Shown here: in pieces, positions 32,651-39,841 of the stretch
Layout of the letters: every line of letters starts with the position of its first letter
Position numbering within the stretch: position 1 is the first letter of the stretch
Source of the DNA: an uncultured Eubacteriales bacterium
GTDB taxonomy: Bacteria > Bacillota > Clostridia > Christensenellales > Borkfalkiaceae
Length of the DNA stretch: 64,000 nt
Assembly (NCBI GenBank): GCA_905207235.1
Contig: CAJLKN010000006.1
Span: forward strand, 1 to 64,000
Direction of reading: 5' to 3'
Translations under genes and position numbers: made by a program
The notes under the pieces: model-generated
The model's input: the letters and a program-made list of their open reading frames with translations, nothing else
Databases searched by the model: none
Told to the model about the DNA's origin: nothing

Positions 32651-33658
32651 ATGTCGTTACTTGACGAAATCAAGGCTAAAGCCGCAAAACTCAACAAAAC
32701 GATTGTGCTTTGCGAGGGCGAGGACAAGCGAGTTGTTCAGGCAGCCGCTGAAATTACAAAACAGGGAATTGCTAAAATAGTTCTTATAGGCAACGAAGAG
32801 GAGTGCAAAAAGGTAGCTCCCGAAGTTGACCTTACGGGCATAACGCTCATCGACCCGCTGACTTCGGAAAAGACGGCAGTCTATGCCGACATTTTATATG
32901 AAGCGAGAAAGGCAAAGGGCATGACGCAGGAAGAAGCGTTGAAGCAGGCAAAGGACAGAACTATGTTCGGCGCGCTCATGCTCAAAGCAGGCGACGTTGA
33001 CGGTTATGTTTCGGGCGCATGCCATTCCACGGCAAACACGCTCCGTCCCGGACTTCAGGTCGTAAAGACCGCGCTCGGCATCAAGACGGTTTCGAGCTGC
33101 TTTATAATGATAGCTCCCGAAGGTTCGGCTAACCCTTACAATCCCGACGGAGTTGCAGTTTTTGCAGACTGCGCAATAAACATCGAACCCGACGCACAGC
33201 AGCTTGCAGACATTGCGGTATCTTCCGCAAAGACGGCAAAGGCTATCGCAGGTCTCGAACCCAGAGTTGCAATGCTTTCGTTCTCCACGAAGGGCAGCGG
33301 CAACGACGATAAATACTTCAAGTCCGTTCCCAAGATGCAGGAAGCAACCGCGCTTGCAAAGCAGATGGCTCCCGACCTCGCGCTCGACGGCGAATTCCAG
33401 TTCGACGCGGCAGTCGCTCCCGAAGTAGGACAGCTCAAGGCTCCCGGTTCGGCAGTTGCGGGACACGCAAACGTATTTATCTTCCCCAACATCAACGCAG
33501 GCAACATAGGTTACAAGATTGCCCAGCGCTTCGGCGGCTACATGGCAATCGGTCCCGTTTGCCAGGGCTTTGCAAAGCCCCTCAACGATCTCTCCCGCGG
33601 CTGCAACGTGGCAGACATCGTAGCAACTGTTGCAGTTACTGCGCTTCAGGCAGAATAA
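32651..33658 (+). CDS. pta: Phosphate acetyltransferase
   Basis: It converts acetyl-CoA and phosphate to acetyl phosphate, the first step of ATP-yielding acetate formation. The 335-residue protein is the short, single-domain form. Motifs include VLCEGEDKRVVQAA, DGYVSGACHSTANTLRPGLQ and GPVCQGFAKPLNDLSRGC. AAGGAG precedes the ATG. ackA follows 22 bases after the stop. Codon bias is strong (AAG, CTC and GCA favoured), as expected for high expression. Confidence 0.97.
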   Translation: MSLLDEIKAKAAKLNKTIVLCEGEDKRVVQAAAEITKQGIAKIVLIGNEEECKKVAPEVDLTGITLIDPLTSEKTAVYADILYEARKAKGMTQEEALKQAKDRTMFGALMLKAGDVDGYVSGACHSTANTLRPGLQVVKTALGIKTVSSCFIMIAPEGSANPYNPDGVAVFADCAINIEPDAQQLADIAVSSAKTAKAIAGLEPRVAMLSFSTKGSGNDDKYFKSVPKMQEATALAKQMAPDLALDGEFQFDAAVAPEVGQLKAPGSAVAGHANVFIFPNINAGNIGYKIAQRFGGYMAIGPVCQGFAKPLNDLSRGCNVADIVATVAVTALQAE

Positions 33659-33680
33659 TATAAGGGGAATTAAAAAAAGA

Positions 33681-34877
33681 ATGAAAATACTCGTAGTAAA
33701 CGCAGGCAGCTCGTCTTTAAAATATCAGCTCATCGACATGGAAACCGAAGGCGTTCTCGCAAAAGGTAACGTCGAAAGAATAGGCATAAAGGGTTCCGTG
33801 CTCAAAGCAAAGGGCAACGGCAAGGAAAAAGTTTACGAACAGGACATGCCCAGCCACAAAATCGCCATTGAGCTCGTTTTAAAAGCTCTCACCGACGATG
33901 AAGTGGGCGTTATTTCCTCCATGAATGAAATCGGCGCAGTTGGACACAGAGTAGTCGCTTCGGGCGAATATTTCAAAAAGCCCACGCTGGTAACTCCCGA
34001 AGTCATCAAAACTTTGGAAGAAAAGACTTTCGAGCTCGCTCCTTTACACAACCCCGCAGCGGCAACGGGACTGCGCGCGTGCATGGACGTTATGCCCGGC
34101 ACGCCCATGGTGCTCGTTTTCGATTCGTCCTTCCATCAGACTATGCCCGAAAAGGCATATATGTTCGGCATAAAGTACGAAGATTACAAGGCTTACGGCG
34201 TCCGCAAATACGGCGCTCACGGCACGTCTCATAAATTCGTTTCGCAGGAAGCGGCAAAGTACCTCGGCAAGAAGCCCGAAGAGCTCAAAATCGTTACCTG
34301 CCACCTCGGAAACGGCTCGTCCATTTCGGCAGTCGACGGCGGCAAGTGCGTAGATACTTCCATGGGCTTCACCCCCCTCGACGGCGTTCTGATGGGTACG
34401 CGTTCGGGCTGCATAGACGCTTCCGCGGTAGAGTTCCTCGCGCGCAAGAAGGGTCTCAATGCCGCAGATATGGTAACATACCTCAATAAAGAGTGCGGCG
34501 TTGCGGGCATTTCGGGCGTTTCGAGCGATTTCAGAGACCTCATCGCGGGCGCAGAGCAGGGCAACACCAGGTGCCAGCTCGCCCTCGATATGTTCGCTTA
34601 TCAGACGAAGAAGTTCGTCGGCTCGTATGCTGCGGCAATGGGCGGACTTGACTGCATAGTTTTCACCGCAGGCATAGGCGAAAATACCCCCACAATCCGC
34701 GCAGGCGTATGCGAGGGACTTGAATTCCTCGGCGTAAAGCTCGACAAAAAGGCTAACGAAGGCAAAAATACGGGCGCTATACGCGAAATTTCCGCAAAGG
34801 GCAGCAAGGTTAAAGTGCTCGTAATTCCCACAAACGAAGAACTCGTCATCGCAAGGGAAACGCTCGCGCTCATTTAA
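33681..34877 (+). CDS. ackA: Acetate kinase
   Basis: It forms acetate and ATP from acetyl phosphate. The 398-residue protein has both ASKHA signatures: LVVNAGSSSLKYQL at the start, and later FDSSFHQTMPEKA, KYGAHGTSH and VTCHLGNGSSI. AAGGGG precedes the ATG at 33681. With pta it forms the acetate overflow operon. No terminator is visible before the DUF177 promoter 44 bases downstream. Confidence 0.97.
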   Translation: MKILVVNAGSSSLKYQLIDMETEGVLAKGNVERIGIKGSVLKAKGNGKEKVYEQDMPSHKIAIELVLKALTDDEVGVISSMNEIGAVGHRVVASGEYFKKPTLVTPEVIKTLEEKTFELAPLHNPAAATGLRACMDVMPGTPMVLVFDSSFHQTMPEKAYMFGIKYEDYKAYGVRKYGAHGTSHKFVSQEAAKYLGKKPEELKIVTCHLGNGSSISAVDGGKCVDTSMGFTPLDGVLMGTRSGCIDASAVEFLARKKGLNAADMVTYLNKECGVAGISGVSSDFRDLIAGAEQGNTRCQLALDMFAYQTKKFVGSYAAAMGGLDCIVFTAGIGENTPTIRAGVCEGLEFLGVKLDKKANEGKNTGAIREISAKGSKVKVLVIPTNEELVIARETLALI

Positions 34878-34920
34878 TGCGAATATATAAAAAATAAGTT
34901 TTCTTTGCTTTCAAAATGAG

Positions 34921-34949
34921 TTGACAAAGTTCTGCCCGTATAATATAAT
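34921..34949 (+). promoter_or_regulatory. Full-consensus promoter of DUF177-rpmF
   Basis: TTGACA (34921-34926), 17 bases, TATAAT (34944-34949). The leader is about 13 bases with no Shine-Dalgarno sequence. Confidence 0.82.
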
Positions 34950-34968
34950 TGACTAAGTCGGTTCGGCT

Positions 34969-35367
34969 ATGATTATTGAAGTTAAAAAACTGATAGCCCT
35001 CAGAAAATACGTCGGCGACTTCGCTTACGAATGTCCCCCGCCCGAAGGTAAGATTGTTCTTCCGTTTTCGGAAGCGGACGGAAACATAAAGGTGAGCGGA
35101 AGTTATGAAATTTACGAAGACGACAGCGTAGGCGTTTCGCTTACGATATCGTACGCGCTCAAAGGTCAGTGTTCCTATTGCCTTGAAGACGCGCGTTGCA
35201 ATATTTCGTACAGCTATGAAGCGCTGTTTGTAACCGACAAAAACGACGCCGATAATTATTATTACGACGGCACGAAGCTGGATATTCAGCCGGCAGTGGA
35301 GGACGCGTTCGTATTCAGTCAGCCAAAGGTGCTGCTGTGCGAAAAGTGTTCGGCGGCGTCCGATTAA
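34969..35367 (+). CDS. DUF177 (YceD-family) protein
   Basis: YceD/DUF177 proteins are encoded before rpmF across bacteria and are linked to 23S rRNA or ribosome assembly. The 132-residue protein has a metal-type pair CSYC in the middle and CEKC near the end. There is no ribosome-binding site before the ATG. rpmF starts 31 bases after the stop. It is a typical bacterial core pair. Confidence 0.88.
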   Translation: MIIEVKKLIALRKYVGDFAYECPPPEGKIVLPFSEADGNIKVSGSYEIYEDDSVGVSLTISYALKGQCSYCLEDARCNISYSYEALFVTDKNDADNYYYDGTKLDIQPAVEDAFVFSQPKVLLCEKCSAASD

Positions 35368-35398
35368 ATCAAGATAAATTAAGAAGAGGTGGATAAAA

Positions 35399-35587
35399 AT
35401 GGCAGTACCCAAGGGAAAACAGTCAAAGAGCAGAACGAACAAGAGATTTGCAAACTACAAGGCAGAGGCTCCTACGCTGGTAGAATGCCCTCATTGTCAC
35501 GAAAAGATGCAGGCGCACAGAGTATGCGCTAACTGCGGTTATTACGACAAGCAAGAGGTTGTTTCCAAAGCCGAAAGCAAAAACTGA
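35399..35587 (+). CDS. rpmF: 50S ribosomal protein bL32
   Basis: A 62-residue ribosomal protein starting MAVPKGKQSKSRTNKR, with zinc-ribbon Cys pairs CPHC and CANC (the zinc-binding form). GAGGTG precedes the ATG. Confidence 0.97.
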   Translation: MAVPKGKQSKSRTNKRFANYKAEAPTLVECPHCHEKMQAHRVCANCGYYDKQEVVSKAESKN

Positions 35588-35607
35588 TTTAAGTAAAAAA
35601 ACTACTT

Positions 35608-35638
35608 ACGGGCGGCGCATATTGCACCGCCCGTTTTG
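35608..35638 (+). terminator. rpmF terminator
   Basis: ACGGGCGG / CCGCCCGT is followed by TTTG. Confidence 0.85.
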
Positions 35639-35766
35639 TCATACCTGAAATTTCACGCCATTACGGGTTTTAAAATTTACGGCAAAGCCCTTTGTCGCGA
35701 AAAATTTTGGCGTTTGTAATTTTGCAACCTTTGTTATCATACAAAATTTTACTGCATATTTTTTTA

Positions 35767-35813
35767 TATAGCCGTTAATTCCTATTGACATTATAGGAAT
35801 TAACGGCTATAAT
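35767..35813 (+). promoter_or_regulatory. copA promoter inside a perfect 19-7-19 inverted repeat
   Basis: TTGACA (35785-35790), 17 bases, TATAAT (35808-35813) is a full-consensus promoter. The arm at 35767-35785 (starts TATAGCCGTTAATTCC) is the exact complement of 35793-35811. The repeat encloses the -35 and most of the -10, so a bound repressor would block polymerase. Confidence 0.88.
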
Positions 35814-35844
35814 TAAACCGCAGTTCAGTTTTAAAGGATTATAT

Positions 35845-38295
35845 ATGGTAACTACTTATAATATAAGCGGCATGACGTGTTCTGCCTGTTCGTCGGGCAT
35901 AGAGCGCGCCGTGGGCAAACTTCAGGGCGTAAACTCTGTCGAAGTCAGCCTCATGGGCAAGACTATGAAGATAGACTACGACCAAAGCGTCCTTTCCGAA
36001 GAGGAAATTTTTTCCGCCGTCCGTTCGCTTGGCTACGGCATACATTCTGGACAGGAAGTTGTCGTCCGCGAACAGGGCTCGGAGGAGAAAAAACTCTTCA
36101 TAAGGTTTATAATTTCGGTCTGCCTGCTCGTGCCTTTGATGTACGTTTCCATGGGGCATATGTTCGGCGCGCCCTTGCCGTTTTTCATCGACCCGTCAAA
36201 AGGCAATGAAAGGTGGTTCGCGCTGTATCAGCTCATAATTTCCGCCGCGGTTATAGGCGTAAACTATCCGTACTTTTCGCGCGGAGCGGTTGCGCTTTTC
36301 AAGCGCGTTCCCAATATGGATACGCTCGTCGCGCTCGGTTCGGGCGTGTCGTTCGCGTATTCCGTCGGGCTTACCGTGCTTATATTCCTCGGCATAGACG
36401 CAATGCACAACGCGATGAACCTGCACTTCGAGAGCGCGGCAATGATTTTGGCGCTCGTCGATGTCGGCAAATGGTTGGAGGAGAAGGCAAAGCGCAGAAC
36501 GGGCGACGAGATAGAAAAACTTTTGTCCCTCGCGCCCGACAACGTAACAATCGAAGTGGACGGGGAGCAGAGGGTGGTCTCTGTTTCAGAGGTCGTTCCC
36601 GGCGATACGGTAATCGTAAAGCAGGGCGAATATGTCCCCGTTGACGGCGTGGTGATAAGCGGCAGCGCTTTTATCGATAAATCGGCTATAACGGGCGAAA
36701 GTCTGCCCGTCGAAGTTACGGAAGGCGACGACATTACAACGGCGGCTCTCAACAAAAGCGGCGTTATAAAGGTAAGGGCACAGAAGGTCGGCGGCGATAC
36801 AACGCTTTCCAAGATTGTAAAAATGGTGCGCGAAGCGGGCGCTTCGAAAGCTCCCATTCAGAAACTTGCCGATAAGATTGCGGGCATATTCGTGCCTGCG
36901 GTCATAGTCGTCGCAATACTCACATTTGTAATATGGCTGGCGATAGACGGCGCATTCGTGCCCGAACACAGCGTAACTTACGCCCTTTCGGTGCTGGTAA
37001 TTTCCTGCCCGTGCGCTCTGGGGCTTGCAACTCCCGTCGCAATAATGACGGCGACTGGCAAGGGCGCATCGCTCGGCGTTCTGTATAAAGATGCCGAAAC
37101 GCTGCAAAAAATGTGCGACGTAAACTGCGTGCTTCTAGATAAAACGGCAACACTGACGGTGGGCAAACCTTCGGTGAGCGACGTCAAAGTATTCGGCGGC
37201 GAAGAAAAATATCTTCTTTCCGTCGCGTCGGGCATAGAGAGGCATTCCAACCACCCCATAGCCAAGTGCATAACCGATTATTTCCCCGATGGCGCGCAAG
37301 TCGAAAACTTCGAATATATTGTCGGCAAGGGCGCAAAATCCGATTGCAACGGCAAAAAATACAGACTGGGCAACGCGGCTCTGATGAACGGAATAAAAAT
37401 TCCTTCAAAGGTATCCACCGCGGCGGAAGAGCTGGCTTCGCAGGGCAAAACCGTTTTGTACCTTGCGGAAGACGATAAAATTGCGGCGCTCATCGCCGTT
37501 TCCGATACGCTCAAAGAAAATGCCGCCCATACCGTCGAACTGCTCAAAAACAGGGGCATGAGGGTCGCAATGCTTACGGGCGACAACAAAACGTGCGCAG
37601 CCTCTGTCGCGGCGAGCGTAGGCATAACCGACTATGTCGCAGAGGTTCTTCCCGAAGACAAACTTCGCTCGGTTACGAATTTGCAGTCTGTGGGCGGATA
37701 TGTGGCAATGGTCGGCGACGGAATAAACGATTCCCCCGCATTGAAACAGGCGGACGTCGGCATAGCCATAGGCTCGGGCACGGACGTCGCGATAGATTCG
37801 GCGGACGTAGTGCTCGTTTCGGACGACATATCCTCGCTCGATACGGCTTTCGATTTGAGTAAAGCCACGGTGCGCAACATAAAGGAAAATCTGTTCTGGG
37901 CGTTCATTTATAACGTAATAATGATACCCGTCGCTGCGGGCGCGTTTGCGGCTTTCGGATTTTCTTTCAATCCCATGATAGCCGCGGCGTGCATGTCGCT
38001 GTCGTCGCTGTTCGTGGTCTGCAACGCGTTGAGGTTGCTTTTATACAGAAATAAAAATTCTTTAAAGGAAGATAAATATATGAAAAAGATTATTTCAATA
38101 GACGGAATGTGCTGCGAGCATTGCGCTTCGCGCGTCGAAAAAGCTCTTTCGGCGGTGTCGAACGTGGTTTCGGCGGAAGTAAAACTCAAGAAGAAGTGCG
38201 CAATAATTCGCAGCAGAGAACCTGTCTCCGACGACGAAATTAAAAGCGTCGTGCAGGAAGCGGGCTACACCGTTACGGGCATAGAGGAAAAATAA
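35845..38295 (+). CDS. copA: Copper-type P1B ATPase with N- and C-terminal metal-binding domains and DKTATLT motif
   Basis: It exports Cu(I) or a related soft metal. The 816-residue protein has an N-terminal HMA domain (GMTCSAC), eight membrane segments with metal site CPC (388-390), actuator TGES, a conserved HP (SNHPIAK), and GDGINDSPAL. The phosphorylation motif reads DKTATLT (Asp432, Ala435) where nearly all P-type ATPases have DKTGT. A second HMA domain (GMCCEHC) is fused at the C-terminus, starting at Met746 behind an internal ribosome-binding site. AAAGG precedes the first ATG. The likely repressor is encoded downstream. Confidence 0.94.
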   Translation: MVTTYNISGMTCSACSSGIERAVGKLQGVNSVEVSLMGKTMKIDYDQSVLSEEEIFSAVRSLGYGIHSGQEVVVREQGSEEKKLFIRFIISVCLLVPLMYVSMGHMFGAPLPFFIDPSKGNERWFALYQLIISAAVIGVNYPYFSRGAVALFKRVPNMDTLVALGSGVSFAYSVGLTVLIFLGIDAMHNAMNLHFESAAMILALVDVGKWLEEKAKRRTGDEIEKLLSLAPDNVTIEVDGEQRVVSVSEVVPGDTVIVKQGEYVPVDGVVISGSAFIDKSAITGESLPVEVTEGDDITTAALNKSGVIKVRAQKVGGDTTLSKIVKMVREAGASKAPIQKLADKIAGIFVPAVIVVAILTFVIWLAIDGAFVPEHSVTYALSVLVISCPCALGLATPVAIMTATGKGASLGVLYKDAETLQKMCDVNCVLLDKTATLTVGKPSVSDVKVFGGEEKYLLSVASGIERHSNHPIAKCITDYFPDGAQVENFEYIVGKGAKSDCNGKKYRLGNAALMNGIKIPSKVSTAAEELASQGKTVLYLAEDDKIAALIAVSDTLKENAAHTVELLKNRGMRVAMLTGDNKTCAASVAASVGITDYVAEVLPEDKLRSVTNLQSVGGYVAMVGDGINDSPALKQADVGIAIGSGTDVAIDSADVVLVSDDISSLDTAFDLSKATVRNIKENLFWAFIYNVIMIPVAAGAFAAFGFSFNPMIAAACMSLSSLFVVCNALRLLLYRNKNSLKEDKYMKKIISIDGMCCEHCASRVEKALSAVSNVVSAEVKLKKKCAIIRSREPVSDDEIKSVVQEAGYTVTGIEEK
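38080..38295 (+). other. Possible internally initiated CopZ-like chaperone
   Basis: AAAGGAAG at 38065-38072 and an in-frame ATG at 38080 could initiate a free 71-residue HMA protein (GMCCEHCASRVEKALS), identical to the last domain of CopA. It would be a CopZ-type metal chaperone made from the same reading frame. Confidence 0.4.
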
Positions 38296-38339
38296 GACAA
38301 AGTAAGATATTTTGCGACTTAACGCCCCAAAATATCATA

Positions 38340-38393
38340 TTGACGCATTGACATATCAGCGTGTATACTATCACTGTAGCGAGGTGATAGTAT
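38340..38393 (+). promoter_or_regulatory. arsR-type gene promoter with overlapping operator
   Basis: TTGACG (38340-38345), 18 bases, TATACT (38364-38369). The arms ATACTATCAC (38365-38374) and GTGATAGTAT (38384-38393) form a 10-9-10 inverted repeat from the -10 to the start codon. This fits autorepression. Its sequence differs from the copA repeat. Confidence 0.65.
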
Positions 38394-38739
38394 GCAGGAT
38401 ACGTGCGATATGATGCTTTTGGACAGGAGAACGGCGGAGCTCGTGCGCGAGTATGTACCCGAAGGGGACGTGCTTGACAGCGTGGTGTGTTTTTTCTCGG
38501 TTTTTGCCGACCCGACGAGGGTTAGGATGCTCTCCGCGCTCGCCATTTCAGAAATGTGCGTAACCGACCTTTCGCGCGTGCTCGACATAAATCAGACGAC
38601 GGTTTCCCACCAGCTCAGGCTGCTTAAAAACCTCGGAATTGTCAAGAGCGAACGCCACGGCAAAATTATATTTTATTCTCTCGTCAACGATACGGTAAAC
38701 GACGTCATGCTTAAAGGCGTCGAGTTCCTCGGTTGCTGA
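38392..38739 (+). CDS. ArsR/SmtB-family metal-responsive repressor
   Basis: A winged-helix dimer that leaves DNA on metal binding. The 115-residue protein has the recognition helix INQTTVSHQLRLLK and the metal-site helix with EMCVTDL, where CadC and ArsR have two Cys (CVC) and this has one. Other Cys lie near the N-terminus (DTCDM) and at the C-terminus, so the sensing site is uncertain. GAGGTG precedes the ATG, within the operator. It is 96 bases behind copA and is the natural candidate regulator for it. Confidence 0.9.
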   Translation: MQDTCDMMLLDRRTAELVREYVPEGDVLDSVVCFFSVFADPTRVRMLSALAISEMCVTDLSRVLDINQTTVSHQLRLLKNLGIVKSERHGKIIFYSLVNDTVNDVMLKGVEFLGC

Positions 38740-38749
38740 AAACAAAAAC

Positions 38750-38789
38750 GCGCGCGCCGCAAATTTTTGCGGCGCGCGCTTTGTTTTTT
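38750..38789 (+). terminator. Terminator after the arsR-type gene
   Basis: GCGCGCGCCGCAAA and its complement are followed by TTTGTTTTTT. Confidence 0.88.
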
Positions 38790-38877
38790 ATAAAGGCAAT
38801 GCGCATCTGATTTTTTATGCTTAAAAGCTGTCCGCAAAAAAATTTTATTTAGGCAAAAAAAGACAATTTGTCCTTCT

Positions 38878-38907
38878 GAATAGTACAAACAGTGTTTTTC
38901 ATAAGCT
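38878..38907 (+). promoter_or_regulatory. Possible sigma-E promoter of sigK
   Basis: GAATAGT (38878-38884) and CATAAGCT (38900-38907) at suitable spacing resemble mother-cell promoters (ATA, then CATACA-T). No housekeeping promoter is visible. Confidence 0.35.
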
Positions 38908-38937
38908 ATTAAACTGATAAAAAAGGGGAAATAGTTT

Positions 38938-39639
38938 ATGTTTTTTGATGTAATCGGGCTGTTTTTGAGCAAGATTTTTTTCTTCACGGGCGTGGTGCAG
39001 GGCAAGGGTGCGTTCCCGAAGCCTCTCCCGCCCGAAGAGGAAAAGCGTTACCTGGCTCTCGCACGCGCGGGCGATAAGGATGCAAAAAATATTCTGGTAA
39101 AACACAACATGCGGCTGGTCGCGCACATAGTCAAAAAGTATTCGGGCGCGGCGGATACCGACGATCTGATGTCGGTCGGCTCGATAGGGCTTATAAAGGC
39201 TATCAACACCTATCAGGAGGGCAAGGGCACGGCTCTCGCCACATACACCGCAAGGTGCATAGAAAACGAAATATTGATGCTTCTGCGCGCGGGTAAAAAG
39301 CATAAAAATCTGCTTTCCCTTTCCGACCCCGTGGGGTTCGACAAGGACGGCAACGAACTCACCATAATGGACGTCGTCGCCGAAAAGGAAAGCGTTTTTG
39401 CCAAGGTTGAGCAATCTATCCAGCGCGAAAAATTCGTAAAACTTTTAAAAGATATTTTAAATATGCGCGAATATACGATAATAACTCTGCGCTACGGTCT
39501 GGAAGACGGCGTGCCCTTGCCGCAGAGGGAAGTGGCGAAAAAACTGGGCATATCGCGCTCATACATATCGCGCATAGAAAAGCGCGCCATAGAAAAAGCG
39601 CGCCAGTCACTCAACGCGCAGGATTTTTTCACCGAATAA
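38938..39639 (+). CDS. sigK: RNA polymerase sigma-K factor, sporulation (uninterrupted)
   Basis: The late mother-cell sigma factor. The 233-residue protein has a hydrophobic pro-sequence (about 1-22) before the conserved FPKPLPPEEEKRYL, region 2 (HNMRLVAHIVKKY, ATYTARCIENEILMLLR) and region 4 (LGISRSYISRIEKRAIEKA). The gene is intact, with no skin-type element. AAAGGGGAAATAGTTT precedes the ATG, giving a ribosome-binding site about 9 bases upstream. Confidence 0.95.
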   Translation: MFFDVIGLFLSKIFFFTGVVQGKGAFPKPLPPEEEKRYLALARAGDKDAKNILVKHNMRLVAHIVKKYSGAADTDDLMSVGSIGLIKAINTYQEGKGTALATYTARCIENEILMLLRAGKKHKNLLSLSDPVGFDKDGNELTIMDVVAEKESVFAKVEQSIQREKFVKLLKDILNMREYTIITLRYGLEDGVPLPQREVAKKLGISRSYISRIEKRAIEKARQSLNAQDFFTE

Positions 39640-39640
39640 C

Positions 39641-39669
39641 TTGACAGTATTTGCCTCCCGTGTTATAAT
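39641..39669 (+). promoter_or_regulatory. Full-consensus tyrS promoter, leaderless geometry for a leader peptide
   Basis: TTGACA (39641-39646), 17 bases, TATAAT (39664-39669), then 6 bases to the ATG of the leader ORF. It begins immediately after the sigK stop. Confidence 0.85.
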
Positions 39670-39675
39670 TCGCTT

Positions 39676-39738
39676 ATGATTTTAAGAAATTCTGCAAATT
39701 TTGAATACTGCGGCTATTCGTATTATCGCATAGGATAA
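39676..39738 (+). CDS. Tyr-rich leader peptide of tyrS (attenuator)
   Basis: A 20-codon ORF starts at the predicted first base of the transcript. Tyr codons stand at positions 11, 14, 16 and 17 (FEYCGYSYYR), close to the stop. The downstream gene is tyrosyl-tRNA synthetase. Four Tyr in 20 codons, all in the second half, match amino-acid leader peptides that sense charged tRNA by ribosome stalling. No Shine-Dalgarno sequence precedes it, so initiation would be leaderless. It could be chance, but the promoter, Tyr codons, terminator and target gene all agree. Confidence 0.75.
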   Translation: MILRNSANFEYCGYSYYRIG

Positions 39739-39746
39739 TGCGTTGT

Positions 39747-39809
39747 TTTGCCGCGGGCATATATCGCAAATAAGGCGGTTTTCCTGCGGGCAAACCGCCT
39801 TTATTGTTT
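39747..39809 (+). promoter_or_regulatory. tyrS attenuator: antiterminator and terminator
   Basis: The terminator stem is AAGGCGGTTT (39772-39781) with AAACCGCCTT (39792-39801), followed by a T-rich run. A competing helix pairs TTTGCC (39747-39752) with GGCAAA (39789-39794) and extends with bulges to 39757/39784. It uses the terminator loop and the first three bases of its 3' arm. A small CGCAT/ATGCG hairpin (39727-39742) spans the leader stop. A ribosome finishing at the stop would cover about 39750 and favour termination; one stalled at the Tyr codons would leave the antiterminator strand free. Confidence 0.7.
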
Positions 39810-39841
39810 GCAGAAAATTTTTTTGACGGGAAAGGATAATT

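Noticed and set aside
38938..39639. skin-like element interrupting sigK
   Set aside because: The sigK frame is continuous over its full length.
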